From contig AP024674.1 in NCBI GenBank assembly GCA_025998755.1, positions 1,788,162-1,852,161 on the forward strand: 64,000 nucleotides of DNA. Reading direction: 5' to 3'. The notes beneath the pieces were generated by a model that worked only from the letters and a program-made list of their open reading frames with translations, made no database searches and had not been told where the DNA came from. Below, piece after piece: positions 17,339 to 26,665 of the stretch. Every line of letters starts with the position of its first letter. Position 1 is the stretch's first letter. The DNA comes from Armatimonadota bacterium. GTDB taxonomy: Bacteria > Armatimonadota > UBA5829 > DSUL01. The translations under genes and the position numbers were made by a program.

Positions 17339-18012
17339 TCGCTAACGGACAGACCACCTCCCAGCCTTCCAAACCGTCTCCAGGCTTCCCGCAGACGGAT
17401 GCAGGACATTACGGCCATTCTTATAACACAAAGCTGCGCCTGGCCAGCTACTGGCATCAGATTGACGAGGTCCTGTCCCTTGCTCCTCATACCGTTCTCG
17501 AGGTGGGGATGGGCAATGGTTTTGTAACAGCCTCGCTACGGCGGGAAGGCATCAAGGTCAAGACGATGGACGTGGCTCCGGACCTGGGTCCCGACATCGT
17601 GGCGAGCGTCACCGACATCCCCCTGGCGGACGGAAGCGTTGATGTCGCCCTTTGCTGCCAGGTGCTGGAACATCTCCCTTTCGAAGAGTTCCCGACCGGT
17701 GTGCGCGAGCTGGCCCGCGTGGCCCGCAAGGGCATGGTCATTTCGCTCCCGGATCAGCAGCGCTACATCCGGGTGCTGGTGCAGACGCGTTTGTTCAAAA
17801 TCGCCGACCGGCTTATCACCCTGCCAGCCGGATTGCAGAAGAAGCCGGTCCCGCTTGATCCTCAGCATTTCTGGGAGATCGGCTGTGGTGAGGTCGCCCT
17901 AGGCGATGTTGTGCGCGTGCTCCGAGAAGTGACTGGGCAGGAACCGTTGAGCTACCGTGTTCCGGAAAACCCCTATCATCGTTTCTTCATCTGCAGATTC
18001 GAGGGCCGATGA
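17335..18012 (+). CDS. SAM-dependent methyltransferase
   Basis: The product of about 225 residues has a class I methyltransferase core: VLEVGMGNGFVTASL as the SAM-binding loop, the acidic strand end KTMDVAPD, and CCQVLEHLPFEEF as motif III. The start is GTG 17335, overlapping the Wzt stop. It lies between Wzt and two glycosyltransferases, so it probably methylates a sugar of the chain or caps it. A terminal methyl group recognised by the Wzt C-terminal domain is known in some ABC-exported O antigens. The assignment to that role is inferred. Confidence 0.82.
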   Translation: MIANGQTTSQPSKPSPGFPQTDAGHYGHSYNTKLRLASYWHQIDEVLSLAPHTVLEVGMGNGFVTASLRREGIKVKTMDVAPDLGPDIVASVTDIPLADGSVDVALCCQVLEHLPFEEFPTGVRELARVARKGMVISLPDQQRYIRVLVQTRLFKIADRLITLPAGLQKKPVPLDPQHFWEIGCGEVALGDVVRVLREVTGQEPLSYRVPENPYHRFFICRFEGR

Positions 18013-19079
18013 CGCCGCGTGTTTCCGTCATCATGGCCGCACACAATGCGGGCCGCTTTGTGGCTGAGGCCGTTGAGAGTATCCTGCGGCAGACGACGCC
18101 GGACTGGGAACTGATTGTTGTTGACGATGCATCCACAGACGATACTCCCGAGGTCCTCCGGCGGTTCGATGACCCAAGGATCAGCATTCTGCGAAACGAC
18201 GAGAACAGCGGTCCCGCCGTTTCGCGGAACCGTGCATTGCAGGCAGCGCAGGGGGAATATGTCGCCATCCTGGATGCCGACGACGTGGCCCTGCCGCAAC
18301 GGCTGGAAAAACAGGTGCGGTTCCTGGACGGGCACGGGGAGGTCAGCGCGGTAGGATCGTGGGCCGAAAAGATAGACGAGACTGGCCGGGTCCTGGAACA
18401 TTGGAAGACACCCATCCATCCGGCGCAACTCGACTTCGTGATGACCCACACCTGCCCCCTGCTTCACCCGTCGGCCACGGCGCGGACTGATGCGGTCCGC
18501 AGCATTGGGGGATACGATCCGGCCTATCCTTGCGCTCAGGACTACGACCTTTGGGTCAGGCTTGCCCTGCAGGGACATGGCTTCGCCTGTGTGCCGGAGA
18601 TCCTCATCCGGTACCGCTCCAGCCCCGGCCAGATCAGTACCGCAAGGAGAGCGGAGCAGGCACGGTATGCGACGCGGGCCGCCGAGCGCTATGTGGAGGC
18701 GAAACTGGGATGGGCCCCCGGAGCGCCCCAGATGGCGGCTTACCGGGCAATACTGGATGGCGCGTCGCCGTTCCCGCCGGACCTGGACCTGGACGAGGGC
18801 CTTGCGACTCTGCGGAAGATTTTCCGCGGCTTTTCCGAGCACCTGCCGGCCGATGCTCGCGCTGCGGTGCGAGCCTACATCCGGGACCGGGCCCTGGTAA
18901 CTGCGGCACTGTCGAGGCGTAGCTCCCCAGCGACGTGCATGCGACTGGCCAGGGCGATGATGGGCCCGCTTCTGGGCGGAACGCTGGACTGGAGAGTCTG
19001 GATGCTGCTTGTAAGCGCCGCCCGCCACGGCACGCTGCAACGTGTGCGTGGCAAAGCCATCCTCGGAGACGGGGAGTGA
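18009..19079 (+). CDS. family 2 glycosyltransferase
   Basis: The 356-residue GT-A enzyme has the N-terminal VSVIMAAHNAGRF strand, VVDDASTDDT for nucleotide binding, LDADDVA as the metal-binding DxD and CAQDYDLWVRL for the catalytic base region. The C-terminal 110 residues are helical and less conserved. It overlaps the methyltransferase stop by ATGA and the next glycosyltransferase start in the same way, so the three genes are translated together. The acceptor and donor sugars cannot be read from sequence. Confidence 0.9.
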   Translation: MTPRVSVIMAAHNAGRFVAEAVESILRQTTPDWELIVVDDASTDDTPEVLRRFDDPRISILRNDENSGPAVSRNRALQAAQGEYVAILDADDVALPQRLEKQVRFLDGHGEVSAVGSWAEKIDETGRVLEHWKTPIHPAQLDFVMTHTCPLLHPSATARTDAVRSIGGYDPAYPCAQDYDLWVRLALQGHGFACVPEILIRYRSSPGQISTARRAEQARYATRAAERYVEAKLGWAPGAPQMAAYRAILDGASPFPPDLDLDEGLATLRKIFRGFSEHLPADARAAVRAYIRDRALVTAALSRRSSPATCMRLARAMMGPLLGGTLDWRVWMLLVSAARHGTLQRVRGKAILGDGE

Positions 19080-20062
19080 TGGAAAAAACCGCCGAGCCTC
19101 TGGTCAGCGTCATCATCCCCTGCTACAACCAGGGACGCTTTCTGTCCGAGGCCGTCGAGAGCGTGCTGACACAAGACTATCCCGCCGTAGAAGTGATCGT
19201 GGTCAATGACGGCTCCAGCGACAACACGGCTGAGGTGGCTGCGGCGCTTGGGCCGCGCATCCGATACATCGAACAGGAAAACCGCGGCGTCTGCGTTGCC
19301 CGTAACGCCGGCCTGCTGGCTTCCCGGGGACAATGGCTGCTGTTTCTGGACGCGGACGACTTCCTGGTTACGGGCGTGCTTAGGAAGATCATAACAGCCG
19401 CGCTTCAGGAGCCGGACCGGGATGTATTCCTGGGACAATGGCACTATGCCAACGAAGCGGGGGAAATAGTGGACGGCGACCGTCCCTACCCCGACGAGGA
19501 GGATCCTTTTCACTCCTTGCTGGGAGGGAACTGGGCGCCGGTGTTCGCTTTTTTCCTGCGTCGTGACTGCTTCGCCCGTGCGGGAATCTGGCCCGCCGGG
19601 CTGACGCACATGGAGGAGTGGGACCTGTGGCTTCGCATCGCGGCGGCAGGTTGCAAGTTTCGGTATCTGGAATTCCCGTTTGCTGCCTACCGGCGGCACG
19701 GGGGCTCTGCCACAGCGCACTTCGACAGGCTGGTACGTGGCGGCAGGGTTGTTCTGCGGCGCGCCTCGCTCCATCCACGATGCGGCGCCTGCCGGTCGCG
19801 GGTGCGCAAGGGGCGATGGCATATCGCCGACTACAGCGCAGTCACGGCGCTCTGGCCGCGCCTGAAGGGCCTGTGGAGTGAGGGCAAATATGGTGCCACG
19901 GCGACTACCGCCGTCAGGGCCGCTCTTCTGGAACCGAGGATCATTGTGCGGGGAGCCTTTTATTTTCTGAGGTGGGGCAAGCGAAGATTGGTGGGTTTGC
20001 GGGCCCAGGATGGCTCCGGCGAGCGCAAGTCAGCGGGCACCGGAACGAGAGAAAAAACGTAA
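19079..20062 (+). CDS. family 2 glycosyltransferase
   Basis: The 327-residue GT-A product starts at ATG 19079, overlapping the preceding TGA. Motifs are VSVIIPCYNQGRF, VVNDGSSDNT, FLDADD and HMEEWDLWLRIA. The C-terminal part is basic (Arg-rich around the helix CGACRSRVRKGRW). It is the last gene of the module enclosed by the 753-bp repeats. Function is presumed to be addition of one residue of the surface glycan. Confidence 0.88.
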   Translation: MEKTAEPLVSVIIPCYNQGRFLSEAVESVLTQDYPAVEVIVVNDGSSDNTAEVAAALGPRIRYIEQENRGVCVARNAGLLASRGQWLLFLDADDFLVTGVLRKIITAALQEPDRDVFLGQWHYANEAGEIVDGDRPYPDEEDPFHSLLGGNWAPVFAFFLRRDCFARAGIWPAGLTHMEEWDLWLRIAAAGCKFRYLEFPFAAYRRHGGSATAHFDRLVRGGRVVLRRASLHPRCGACRSRVRKGRWHIADYSAVTALWPRLKGLWSEGKYGATATTAVRAALLEPRIIVRGAFYFLRWGKRRLVGLRAQDGSGERKSAGTGTREKT

Positions 20063-20076
20063 TATGGCATCGGTCT

Positions 20077-20829
20077 TCGCCCTCGCCTCTGCCACCTGCT
20101 GTTCTCGTGGAGAGGCGGATGGGTTATTCCTTCCTGCAAGGGGCGGGGGAAAGTGGCAATAATCGGTAGAGGAGTATGGGAGCAGAGTCGGACATCGCAA
20201 TACGCATAAGAGGGCTCGGGAAGGCGTACCGCATCGTCCACGGGCAGGAGAAGCATACCACCCTGGGCGAGGCCATTATGCACCGCGTCCGCCACCCCTT
20301 CCAGAGGCTGGAGCGCGAGACCTTCTGGGCCCTCCGGGACGTGGACCTAGACATCAGGCGTGGCGATGTCGTCGGCATCATCGGCAGAAACGGAGCCGGC
20401 AAGAGCACCCTGCTGAAGATCCTCTCCCGCATCACGGAGCCCACCACCGGGGAGGTGGACATTTACGGGCGCGTGGGCAGTCTGCTGGAGGTGGGCACCG
20501 GGTTTCATCCCGAGCTTACCGGCAGGGAGAACATCTTCCTGAACGGGGCCATTCTGGGGATGAAGCGGCGGGAGATTCTGCGCCACTTCGATGCCATTGT
20601 GGAGTTTGCGGGGGTGGAGAAGTTTCTGGACACTCCGGTGAAGCGTTACTCCAGCGGGATGTATGTGCGTCTTGCGTTTGCGGTGGCGGCGCATCTGAAC
20701 CCTGAGATCCTGCTGGTGGACGAGGTTCTGGCGGTGGGGGATGCGGAGTTCCAGAAGAAGTGCCTGGGCAAGATGAAGGAGGTCAGCACCCAAGAGGGAC
20801 GCACCGTCCTGTTCGTCAGCCACAACATG
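20077..20829 (+). repeat. 753-bp direct repeat, copy 2
   Basis: Second copy of 15971-16723 in the same orientation. Recombination between the two would remove 4106 bp and leave a single Wzt with the ATPase half of copy 1 and the C-terminal part of copy 2. Confidence 0.97.
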
Positions 20830-21431
20830 CGGGCATTAGAGGCGATATGCAGGTCGGGCGTATGGCTTGACGCAGGAACTCGCCGAGCAGAAGGACCCGT
20901 CCTTGACGTGACCAAGGCTTACACCGACAGCGGCGGAACACCGGGCGAAGTCTATAAAGTCCAGACTCCCCTTCTTCGATGGCGCAGGCTGGCTAACCGT
21001 CCCGAACTCGATGGAGTTACACCGGCCGATGACCTCCATCTCCACCTCGAGTTTGAAAACCGGTCCCCGGGAGCTCCGAGACGTAGTTATTGACTGCGAA
21101 CTGTTTAATGAGGACCACACCTGTGTCCTGCACCTTAAGACAAAGCACGTGGCACAACCATTAAATCTGCCGCCCAACGCCACGGTAAGAGTCGACTTCT
21201 GCGTGAAATCGCCCCACCTTGCACCCGGCCCGATATTTCCTTCTGGTATGGGCCGCACACCCTCACGGCGAGCTCTTATGGACGGAAAACATTGATGCTT
21301 GCACCGTCGTGGGACTTTGGCCTTTTGGGATAATAAACTATCTCGATACAGTCAACTCGTGCGTTGTTCCTGCCTTCGACATCAAAGTATCGACACCCGC
21401 TGTTATTCGGACGCATGAATACACAAACTAG
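20176..21431 (+). pseudogene. second Wzt-like ATPase gene, C-terminal domain frameshifted
   Basis: The first 218 codons encode the same complete ATPase domain as the gene at 16070. The open frame ends at 21093 (305 residues). The expected Wzt C-terminal domain continues in two other frames: first with RDVVIDCELFNEDHTC (from about 21075), then with YFLLVWAAHPHGELLW and GLWPFGIINYL, to a stop at 21431. Each change equals one extra base, in CCCC near 21066 and in CCC near 21230. A truncated ATPase could still be made, but the glycan-binding domain is lost unless these are sequencing errors. The C-terminal part is markedly AT-richer than the repeat. Confidence 0.8.
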
Positions 21432-22383
21432 AAAAGACAGTCCACTCGTCAGCATAGTCCTCCCAACTTACAACGGCGAGCGATTCATTACGCAGTCTAT
21501 TGACAGCATATTGCAACAAGAGTACCAGAATTGGGAGCTTATCATATTGGATGACGCTTCCACTGACAGAACTCCGGAATTAATTGCCGAGTATGTCAGA
21601 CGAGACCCGCGCATTATTTCAGTCAGGAACCCCCAAAACATGAGGTTACCAGCGTCATTGAACCTGGGCTTCCGCCGTTCTAAAGGGACGTATCTTACGT
21701 GGACATCGGATGACAATATTATGCGGCCGCAGATGCTTTCGGAATTAGTAGCTTTTTGTGAGGCGAATCCACAATACGGCTTTGTATGTTCGGATTGGAC
21801 GGTGATGGATGAGGAAGGCAAGACAATTACGCAACACAAGGCAGGACCACAGGAAGGCCTAATTTACTGGAACAATATTGGTCCGTGTTTCCTGTATCGG
21901 AGGTGGGTATATGACAAGGTGGGAGAATATGAAGATGCCCTTTTCTGCGCGGAGGACTATGACTACTTTCTTCGAATACTCGCCGTTACAGAGATGGCAT
22001 TCATTCAACGCGATCTATATATGTACCGCGTACATTCGGGATCTCTGTCGGCCACGTGTTCCCAGCAAGCGCGGCTTGCAGCCTTGGAAGCAAGGCGAAG
22101 AGCTGTTCACTTCCTGCGTGCTGGAGGAAAGAAGGATCTTGCTGCACGGTGTGCCTTGGGAGTTGCTGAAGAGGCTGCGGAAGTCTACGGGCGTGCAGAG
22201 CTCTGGAAAGCGTTACGGGTTGCCATTATCTGTGCGCCCGGTCTTGTTTTGCGCAGCGGTATAGGACGGCACGTCTTGGCGGCCTGCTTTCTGGGCAGAG
22301 GTCTTCGCCGCAAGCTCCACACGACCTATCTGCGCGTGTTGAAACCTGATTACTGGCAAAATACACGGGCGCGTCAGGAGTAG
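21415..22383 (+). CDS. family 2 glycosyltransferase
   Basis: The 322-residue product has VSIVLPTYNGERF, ILDDASTDRT, WTSDDN in the DxD position and CAEDYDYFLRIL. ATG 21415 is the most likely start because the frame upstream runs through the broken Wzt tail. The gene and the segment before it are AT-richer than the rest of the locus, with more A/T at third positions, which suggests import from another genome. No strong ribosome-binding site is seen. Confidence 0.87.
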   Translation: MNTQTRKDSPLVSIVLPTYNGERFITQSIDSILQQEYQNWELIILDDASTDRTPELIAEYVRRDPRIISVRNPQNMRLPASLNLGFRRSKGTYLTWTSDDNIMRPQMLSELVAFCEANPQYGFVCSDWTVMDEEGKTITQHKAGPQEGLIYWNNIGPCFLYRRWVYDKVGEYEDALFCAEDYDYFLRILAVTEMAFIQRDLYMYRVHSGSLSATCSQQARLAALEARRRAVHFLRAGGKKDLAARCALGVAEEAAEVYGRAELWKALRVAIICAPGLVLRSGIGRHVLAACFLGRGLRRKLHTTYLRVLKPDYWQNTRARQE

Positions 22384-22387
22384 ACCT

Positions 22388-23125
22388 ATGCCCGCACCCG
22401 TGGTCAACCGCATCATTCCCACGCACAACCGCATGGACTACGTGCTGGAGGCGGTCCGAAGCGTGGTGGAGCAAACGTACCCCGCGTACGAGATCACCGT
22501 GGTCTCGGATGGGTGCACGGACGGCACCGAGGAGGCGCTTCGTGAGAGATTCCCGAGCGCGCAGGTTTTTGCGACCGCGAGCTGTGGCGAGACCGCAGCG
22601 CGCAAGCGGGGCGTTGCTGAAGCCACAGGGGAGTGGCTAGCGCTGCTGAATTCTGACGATCTTTGGCACTCGGCAAAGTTGGAACGCATTGCACATTTCC
22701 TGGACAATAAGCCGGACGTCGAAGCCGTCTGCCACCCGAACTTCTATTTCTCGGAGCCCGGCGGACCTGCCGATCACGGCTGCATAAGGCGGCACTTTGA
22801 GGCAGTAACCCTTGAAGAATGCGTATACGCGGCCCAGGAACGAAACCTTGAGGTAGAGCAGGCCGGTACGCCGCGCCTGGGGGCGGCTCATTCGGAGATG
22901 CTCCTCTTCAGCGCAGTAGGAAACAGGAGCAGCGCCGGAATCCTGGACAACTTCCATGAGGCATGCGTCTTTGAAGTGCTGCCAGTCCTGCCATACCCAT
23001 CACCGGGTATCCCGGAAGCCACAGCCTTGGGAGCAGTTTTCGGCGACTTCGCTTACCGCGCCATCGCGCCTTCTCCGGTGGGCGCCACAGGCACACAGGT
23101 TGAAAGGAACGAACATTGCGCCTGA
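22388..23125 (+). pseudogene. truncated or degenerate family 2 glycosyltransferase
   Basis: The first 115 residues are a good GT-A start (IIPTHNRMDYVLEAV, VVSDGCTDGT, LLNSDDLWH). After about residue 120 the expected acceptor-binding motifs (an E/D-DYDLW type helix) are missing and the rest to residue 245 does not resemble the family. The total is shorter than the usual 300 or more. GGAG 7 bp before ATG 22388 supports the start. It may be a gene whose 3' half was replaced or scrambled, or a divergent enzyme. Confidence 0.55.
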
Positions 23126-23198
23126 AGGCTTACGTGCTGGCCGGCGAACCGGCAGGCACGGCACAAAATGCAACAAAGGGGCGGGCACCTGGCGGATA
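23115..23198 (+). other. possible 5' remnant of another glycosyltransferase gene
   Basis: A TTG at 23115, preceded by GAAAGGAACG, opens a 27-codon frame beginning LRLKAYVLAGEPAG and ending at a stop. That opening resembles the start of a family of GT-A-like proteins, but the rest is absent. It could be a leftover of a deletion in the cluster or chance. Confidence 0.22.
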
Positions 23199-23254
23199 AC
23201 TTGACTGTTGATGATCCAGCCGCGGCGATGGACGCCGAATTCGCTGAAGAGAGT

Positions 23255-24214
23255 ATGAAGATGCCTGTCGTCTCCTTCATCATCTGCACCAGGAACCGGG
23301 CGGACAGCCTGCGGGAAACGCTGGCGTCCGTGGGGCGCCTGCGCGTGCCGCAGGGCTTGGCGGCCGAACTGCTGGTGGTGGACAACGGCAGCTCGGACCA
23401 CACCCGTGAGGTGGTGGAGCAGGCCGGGCTGGCCAATGTGCCGGTCCGGTATGTCTTCGAACCGCAGAAGGGCCTTTCAAACGCCCGGAACCGCGCCATC
23501 GCGGAAAGCACAGGTGACATCCTGCTCTGGACGGATGACGATGTTCGCGTGCCGGAGGACTGGATCGAGGGCATGTGCCGACCCATCCTTAACGGCGAAG
23601 CGGACGCGGTGGCGGGCGGCGTGCGCCTTGCGCCGGAGCTGGAAAGAGGCTGGATGACGCCCTTTCACAAGGCATGGTTGGCGTGCACTGACGGCCAAGA
23701 CCAACACGAGCCGCAGGGCTTGACAGGGGCAAATATGGCCTTCAGCCGCGCCGTGCTGGACCGCGTTCCGGGCTTCGACCCTTCCCTGGGCGCTGGCGGT
23801 CTGGGCTATGGCGAGGACACACTCTTCTCTTGGCAACTCGAACGTGCCGGCTTCCGCGTCGCAGCCAGACTTACATCCCCCTCCTGCGTCGTGGAGCATC
23901 ATTTCGATGCATCGCGGCTGGCCAGGCGCTGCTGGTTGCAGGATGCAGTCAAGAGAGGCAGATCAGCAGCATACATTTTTTACCATTGGGAACACAAAGA
24001 CAGCCCGAACGCCGCAAGGAATCTTCCACGTGCTACAGCGCGCCTCTGGTTGGGGCGACTACGTAATCTGCCTGTCCTGCTGGAACGAGAGGGCGCACCC
24101 GAATGGGAGATTCTCCGCTTGCAAGAGATAGCTTTCTACCGCCAATTTCTTCAGGAAAGCAAAAAAATGCGGCTGTACGAGCCTTTCGGCCTGGTGAAGC
24201 AATGTGCTATGTGA
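23255..24214 (+). CDS. family 2 glycosyltransferase
   Basis: The product of about 319 residues has VVSFIICTRNRADSL, VVDNGSSDHT, LWTDDDVRVP and GEDTLFSWQLERAG, the pattern of GT2 enzymes with a DDD metal motif. ATG 23255 lies just before the first beta strand; an in-frame ATG at 23168 would add 29 unconvincing residues. It is followed by 245 bp of AT-rich non-coding sequence, the largest gap inside the glycosyltransferase series. Confidence 0.87.
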   Translation: MKMPVVSFIICTRNRADSLRETLASVGRLRVPQGLAAELLVVDNGSSDHTREVVEQAGLANVPVRYVFEPQKGLSNARNRAIAESTGDILLWTDDDVRVPEDWIEGMCRPILNGEADAVAGGVRLAPELERGWMTPFHKAWLACTDGQDQHEPQGLTGANMAFSRAVLDRVPGFDPSLGAGGLGYGEDTLFSWQLERAGFRVAARLTSPSCVVEHHFDASRLARRCWLQDAVKRGRSAAYIFYHWEHKDSPNAARNLPRATARLWLGRLRNLPVLLEREGAPEWEILRLQEIAFYRQFLQESKKMRLYEPFGLVKQCAM

Positions 24215-24459
24215 TCCGGATTGTTGTATCATTACACCAACCCAGAACTAGCTCCGGTCGCTTATCCACGTTCATGAGAGAGTACTGCGGTTAGCTATGC
24301 CTATCGTTTGAGTGTGGCATTTCAACATCAGCCACATGTAAATGGTTTTAGCAAGACACTTGATTGAGATCAACAAATGAAAGATCGTGCTAAATGCAGG
24401 ATAAGTTGAGATGGGTTGAATAGAACTTCATCGAGGCAACACCTTTTTAGGGTAGTCTT
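24215..24459. other. AT-rich intergenic gap inside the glycosyltransferase cluster
   Basis: This gap is distinctly AT-richer than its surroundings. It contains an inverted repeat TTGAT-TGAG-ATCAA at 24360-24373 but no clear promoter pair and no mobile-element gene. It may be a junction between cassettes of different origin or carry an internal promoter. Confidence 0.4.
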
Positions 24460-25653
24460 TTGAGGATCGTTCAGGTCAATCTAGCCACAGAGTTCTATTC
24501 GCCTTTCGACGGCGGAGCAGTTGCGCGGGTGATCCGCGAACAGGCCGCGATAATACAATCCAAAGGTCACTTTGTGACAGTTGTGACCGTGCCTTCTCCT
24601 TCAGGAAACTATGACACTGGTCATGTTCTGCCTGTCCGCAACGCATATCGAGACGAGTTGTCTTTCGCAAAGCGCGCAATTTTCAAGCTGAAAGGCTGGT
24701 GGTTAAAATGGGACATACCGTATTATGACGTTTTTATCAGATCCGTTATCGCGCGCATAGAAAGCCTGACCCACCCGCCTGACGTGATCATCACGCACAA
24801 TGACCTCGTGGCGCCGCGCTATCTCAAGGCTCGCTTCCCGTCCTCAACGATTGCTGCGATGCTCCATAACATCCAGAATCCGTCCCTGAAGGATGCCAAA
24901 GCGCTTGCCGCGCCCGTGGACATGTTTCTTACGGTGAGCGATTATCTGAAAGACTGGGTGTTAACACACCTTGGTTTGCCACGGGAGAAGGTGGCAACTG
25001 TGAGTCATGGGGTAAACCTTCAAGACTTCTATCCGCGACCGGATTGGGCCAGCAGGCATGCCGGACCGCTGCGCGTTCTGGTGGTGGCAAGGATCGAGCC
25101 AAACAAAGGCCAAGATCTCGTAGCGCGAGCAGTAGCGCGCTTGGCGAAGGAAGGGATACCGGTGAAGTTGACACTGGCTGGTCCAGTATGGATGTTTGGC
25201 TCCCAGGCACGTGAAACCAGTTCATACCTGGAGGAGGTTCTCGCGGCCGCGCATCCTGCACAGTGCGAACACCTCGGCCACGTACCACACCCGCAAATGC
25301 GGTCCCTCTATCAACAGCACGATGTTGTTTGCCTCATTTCACGGCTTGAGGAGGGCTTTGGTCTGGCCATTCTCGAGGCGATGGCCTGCGGATGCGCGGC
25401 GGTCTCCTCGGACCGAGGAGGCCTGAAAGAGGCAACTCGTGGCGCAGCACTGGTCGTTGAGCCGGACGACCCGGATACGATCTTTCGCGCATTGCGACGC
25501 CTGGCTACAGACGAGCAAGAGCTTCGCAGGTGGAAGGAAAAATCGCTGGAGCGCGCCAAAGAGGCAAGCTGGGAAGTCTCCGTAGATCGAATGTTGCGTT
25601 TGTTCCGCGAACTTCGCTCGGGCAAGCCCACGCCGCAGGAATGCATTGCCTAA
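24460..25653 (+). CDS. family 4 glycosyltransferase
   Basis: The 397-residue GT-B enzyme has an N-terminal Rossmann half starting RIVQVNLATEFYSPFDGG and a C-terminal half with VVARIEPNKGQDL. The donor-binding loop reads SRLEEGFGLAILEAMACG, giving the E-x7-E motif of GT4 retaining enzymes. The start is a TTG. The first third is AT-rich relative to later genes. The donor sugar cannot be predicted. Confidence 0.88.
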   Translation: MRIVQVNLATEFYSPFDGGAVARVIREQAAIIQSKGHFVTVVTVPSPSGNYDTGHVLPVRNAYRDELSFAKRAIFKLKGWWLKWDIPYYDVFIRSVIARIESLTHPPDVIITHNDLVAPRYLKARFPSSTIAAMLHNIQNPSLKDAKALAAPVDMFLTVSDYLKDWVLTHLGLPREKVATVSHGVNLQDFYPRPDWASRHAGPLRVLVVARIEPNKGQDLVARAVARLAKEGIPVKLTLAGPVWMFGSQARETSSYLEEVLAAAHPAQCEHLGHVPHPQMRSLYQQHDVVCLISRLEEGFGLAILEAMACGCAAVSSDRGGLKEATRGAALVVEPDDPDTIFRALRRLATDEQELRRWKEKSLERAKEASWEVSVDRMLRLFRELRSGKPTPQECIA

Positions 25654-25654
25654 A

Positions 25655-26416
25655 ATGCACACATCATTGAAGCGAATGCTGCCCCGCAGCCTGGTTCGGA
25701 AGCTGCTGTTGGTGAAATATCGAGGCTCCGCCTATGCCTGTCCATGCTGCCATTACCAGGCGCGGCAGTTCTGGCCATCCGGGGTCAACCAGAAGCCGAA
25801 CACGCTTTGTCCATCCTGCGGTTCCCTTGAGCGGCACAGATTGCTCTGGCTTTTTTTCCAGCGGCACCCGGAGCTGCTTCGCCGCAGTCAGAGGATCCTC
25901 CATGTGGCGCCTGAACGGCAAATCGAGCAGCTGCTCAGGAGCATCCCCGAAGTAAAGTATCTCAGTGCGGGTTTGGAGTCGCCCCCGGCTGAGGTTTGTA
26001 TGGACTTGACGAATACAGGCATGCAAGACAAGTCTTTCGATGGCATTGTCTGTTGCCACGTGCTGGAGCATATCCCAAATGACGGCGCCGCACTGCGGGA
26101 ACTCTATAGGATCCTGGCGCCGGGTGGCTGGGCAATCCTGCAGGTGCCTGTTGATTATGCCAGGCAGACGACTTACGAAGACCCTAATATTATTTCACCG
26201 GGAGACAGGCTACGGGAGTTCGGACAGGAAGATCACGTCCGCGTGTATGGACGTGACTATGAAGATAGATTGAGGAATGCAGGTTTTCGGGTGGATGTTC
26301 ACTGGCTCCAGGAAACACTTGGAGCGGACCAGATAGACTACTACCGGCTTGATCCCGAGGAGCGCATCTTCCTATGCTGGAAGACTGCCGAAGGCGAACG
26401 GCTCAATAGGCCGTGA
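25655..26416 (+). CDS. SAM-dependent methyltransferase with N-terminal zinc-binding motif
   Basis: The product of about 253 residues starts with a basic segment and then two CxxC pairs (CPCCHY, CPSCGS), a likely zinc knuckle. A short class I methyltransferase core follows: ILHVAPERQ, CMDLTN, GIVCCHVLEHI, then ILAPGGWAILQVP. Such proteins occur in polysaccharide clusters. ATG 25655 is preferred; a TTG at 25646 in frame overlaps the previous gene. The substrate is unknown. Confidence 0.8.
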   Translation: MHTSLKRMLPRSLVRKLLLVKYRGSAYACPCCHYQARQFWPSGVNQKPNTLCPSCGSLERHRLLWLFFQRHPELLRRSQRILHVAPERQIEQLLRSIPEVKYLSAGLESPPAEVCMDLTNTGMQDKSFDGIVCCHVLEHIPNDGAALRELYRILAPGGWAILQVPVDYARQTTYEDPNIISPGDRLREFGQEDHVRVYGRDYEDRLRNAGFRVDVHWLQETLGADQIDYYRLDPEERIFLCWKTAEGERLNRP

Positions 26417-26422
26417 GAAAGA

Positions 26423-26536
26423 AGAACCAAGGTCTGCAAACTGGCGGCCGCGCGGGGTCTGGAACGGGCCCGGGAGTTCAGCTGGGAACGGGTGTGCCAG
26501 CAGTATGAGGAAACGTACGCGGGAGGGGTGAGATGA
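26423..26536 (+). pseudogene. C-terminal remnant of a GT4 glycosyltransferase
   Basis: An open stretch reads AAARGLERAREFSWERVCQQ followed by YEETYAGG and a stop at 26534-26536. This is the usual last helix of GT4 enzymes (compare RERAELFSWDAVTEKYL at the end of the next gene). The rest of the gene is absent, so it is a scar of a deletion or replacement. Confidence 0.6.
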
Positions 26537-26665
26537 GCCGGCAAAGGTGCGAAACCCTGTGGAACCGATTTTGTCGAACCAGGAGCGCAGCTCCATCTCT
26601 CCCGGACGGACGGCCCGAATCCTGCGGCGGGCAGGCATCACTTTGAAGGTGCGGGAGGCCACCCT

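Noticed and set aside
15971-20829. composite transposon flanked by the repeats
   Set aside because: The repeats encode an ABC ATPase, not a transposase, and no inverted ends or target duplications were seen.
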